In this document: piece by piece, positions 12,366 through 12,561 of the stretch
How the letters are laid out: every line of letters starts with the position of its first letter
Numbering within the stretch: the first letter of the stretch is position 1
Assembly: GCA_052388135.1 (NCBI GenBank)
Contig: JBQTIM010000081.1
Location: 1 to 12,561, forward strand
Reading direction: 5' to 3'
Source of the DNA: JBQTIM01 sp052388135
GTDB taxonomy: Bacteria; Elusimicrobiota; Elusimicrobia; FEN-1173
DNA: 12,561 bases
The notes under the pieces: generated by a model
Databases searched by the model: none
What the model was told of the DNA's origin: nothing
The model's input: the letters and a program-made list of their open reading frames with translations, nothing else
Made by a program: the position numbers and the translations under genes

Positions 12366-12561
12366 CTACGCACTCCCACGAGTTAAATCTAATGCTTGTC
12401 TATAAAGATAAGGGAACCAGTACTGGTTTTTCCCACCGATGGTCTTCTTTTTCAAAACACCGATAGCCATTAAGTCTTCGGCGACACCTTGCCACTTGCC
12501 TCCAAGTATTCGATGCATCGCTTCATCATCATATTCCGTTTTACCGCCAGAAAACTTTTTG
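12366..12561 (-). CDS. C-terminal fragment of a low-GC gene, possibly a P-loop ATPase
   Basis: A frame open from the right edge codes for 64 residues ending at a TAG. It begins KKFSGGKTEYDDEAMHRILGG, continues WQGVAEDLMAIGVLKKK and ends NQYWFPYLYRQALDLTRGSA. The helix, loop and strand order looks like a winged-helix end, and the final FPYLYRQALDLTRGSA resembles the C-terminus of large P-loop ATPases of the Sll1717-like group, but I remember this only loosely. About 43% G+C (85 of 196 bases, counted by hand) contrasts with the GC-rich neighbours and suggests horizontal transfer. The start is outside the window. It ends 23 bp before gyrA on the same strand. The coding call is supported by the uninterrupted frame and protein-like sequence; the function is a guess. 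Confidence 0.45.
   Translation of the reverse strand, partial: KKFSGGKTEYDDEAMHRILGGKWQGVAEDLMAIGVLKKKTIGGKNQYWFPYLYRQALDLTRGSA
12415..12428. repeat. 14-bp perfect palindrome in the low-GC gene
   Basis: AACCAGTACTGGTT reads the same on both strands. It lies inside the coding end of the low-GC gene, about 73-86 bases upstream of the gyrA start. A palindrome of this size is expected about once by chance in a window of this length, so operator function is speculative. Confidence 0.3.

Noticed and set aside
11032..12405. 457-codon open frame on the plus strand opposite gyrA
   Set aside because: It lies almost fully antisense to a certain gyrA, its translation is rich in His, Val, Asp and Gly as expected from a complementary frame of a GC-rich gene, and it shows no family motif.
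12415..12428. Palindrome AACCAGTACTGGTT as a gyrA operator
   Set aside because: Listed as a repeat only. It lies in coding sequence, about one such palindrome is expected by chance in this length, and no second copy was seen.
1..12561. CRISPR array, insertion sequence or prophage
   Set aside because: No regularly spaced repeats, transposase or phage-type reading frames were seen on either strand.

Overview
This 12.5-kb window comes from a GC-rich bacterial chromosome (roughly two thirds G+C by eye). It holds no rRNA, tRNA, CRISPR array, phage gene or complete transposon. Bacterial identity follows from gyrA and from Shine-Dalgarno sequences before several genes. The phylum cannot be fixed from the sequence. 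Two genes have a TATAAT-like box ending six bases before the ATG, which predicts leaderless mRNAs. An archease gene is also present. Both fit a deep-branching or candidate lineage (Elusimicrobiota or Omnitrophota would be possible), but this is only an inference.

Plus strand, left to right. The window opens in the 3' end of one NrtC/D-like ABC ATPase and continues into a second, complete one (1-1195). A TauE/SafE-family permease follows (1323-2066). Next is a histone-deacetylase-like deacetylase with an intact zinc site (2117-2965), then a 315-bp gap carrying a promoter. An orphan, degenerate HD-domain protein resembling the C-terminal part of CCA-adding enzymes follows (3281-3895). A predicted leaderless flavin-reductase-like gene comes next with a small DUF3006 gene behind it (3955-4754). 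Then comes a tight run: Dps ferritin, beta-carbonic anhydrase, DoxX-like membrane protein, an unrecognised cysteine-containing protein, a Gdx/SugE guanidinium exporter and a CrcB/Fluc fluoride channel (4866-7726). This run looks like a stress or housekeeping set: iron and peroxide protection, CO2/bicarbonate balance, and removal of two small toxic ions.

Minus strand, right to left. A truncated low-GC gene (about 43% G+C) ends 23 bp upstream of gyrA. It is followed by gyrA (833 aa), a polytopic GT-C-like membrane protein, and archease, with short or no gaps. The minus-strand run converges with the plus-strand run at about 7727-7737.

Most of the window is ordinary metabolism and housekeeping. 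The less ordinary points are the H-loop substitution in the first ABC ATPase, the orphan degenerate HD protein, the two predicted leaderless genes, the unassigned nine-cysteine protein, archease and a GT-C-like protein behind gyrA, and the compositionally foreign gene at the right edge. I found no convincing new multi-gene system.
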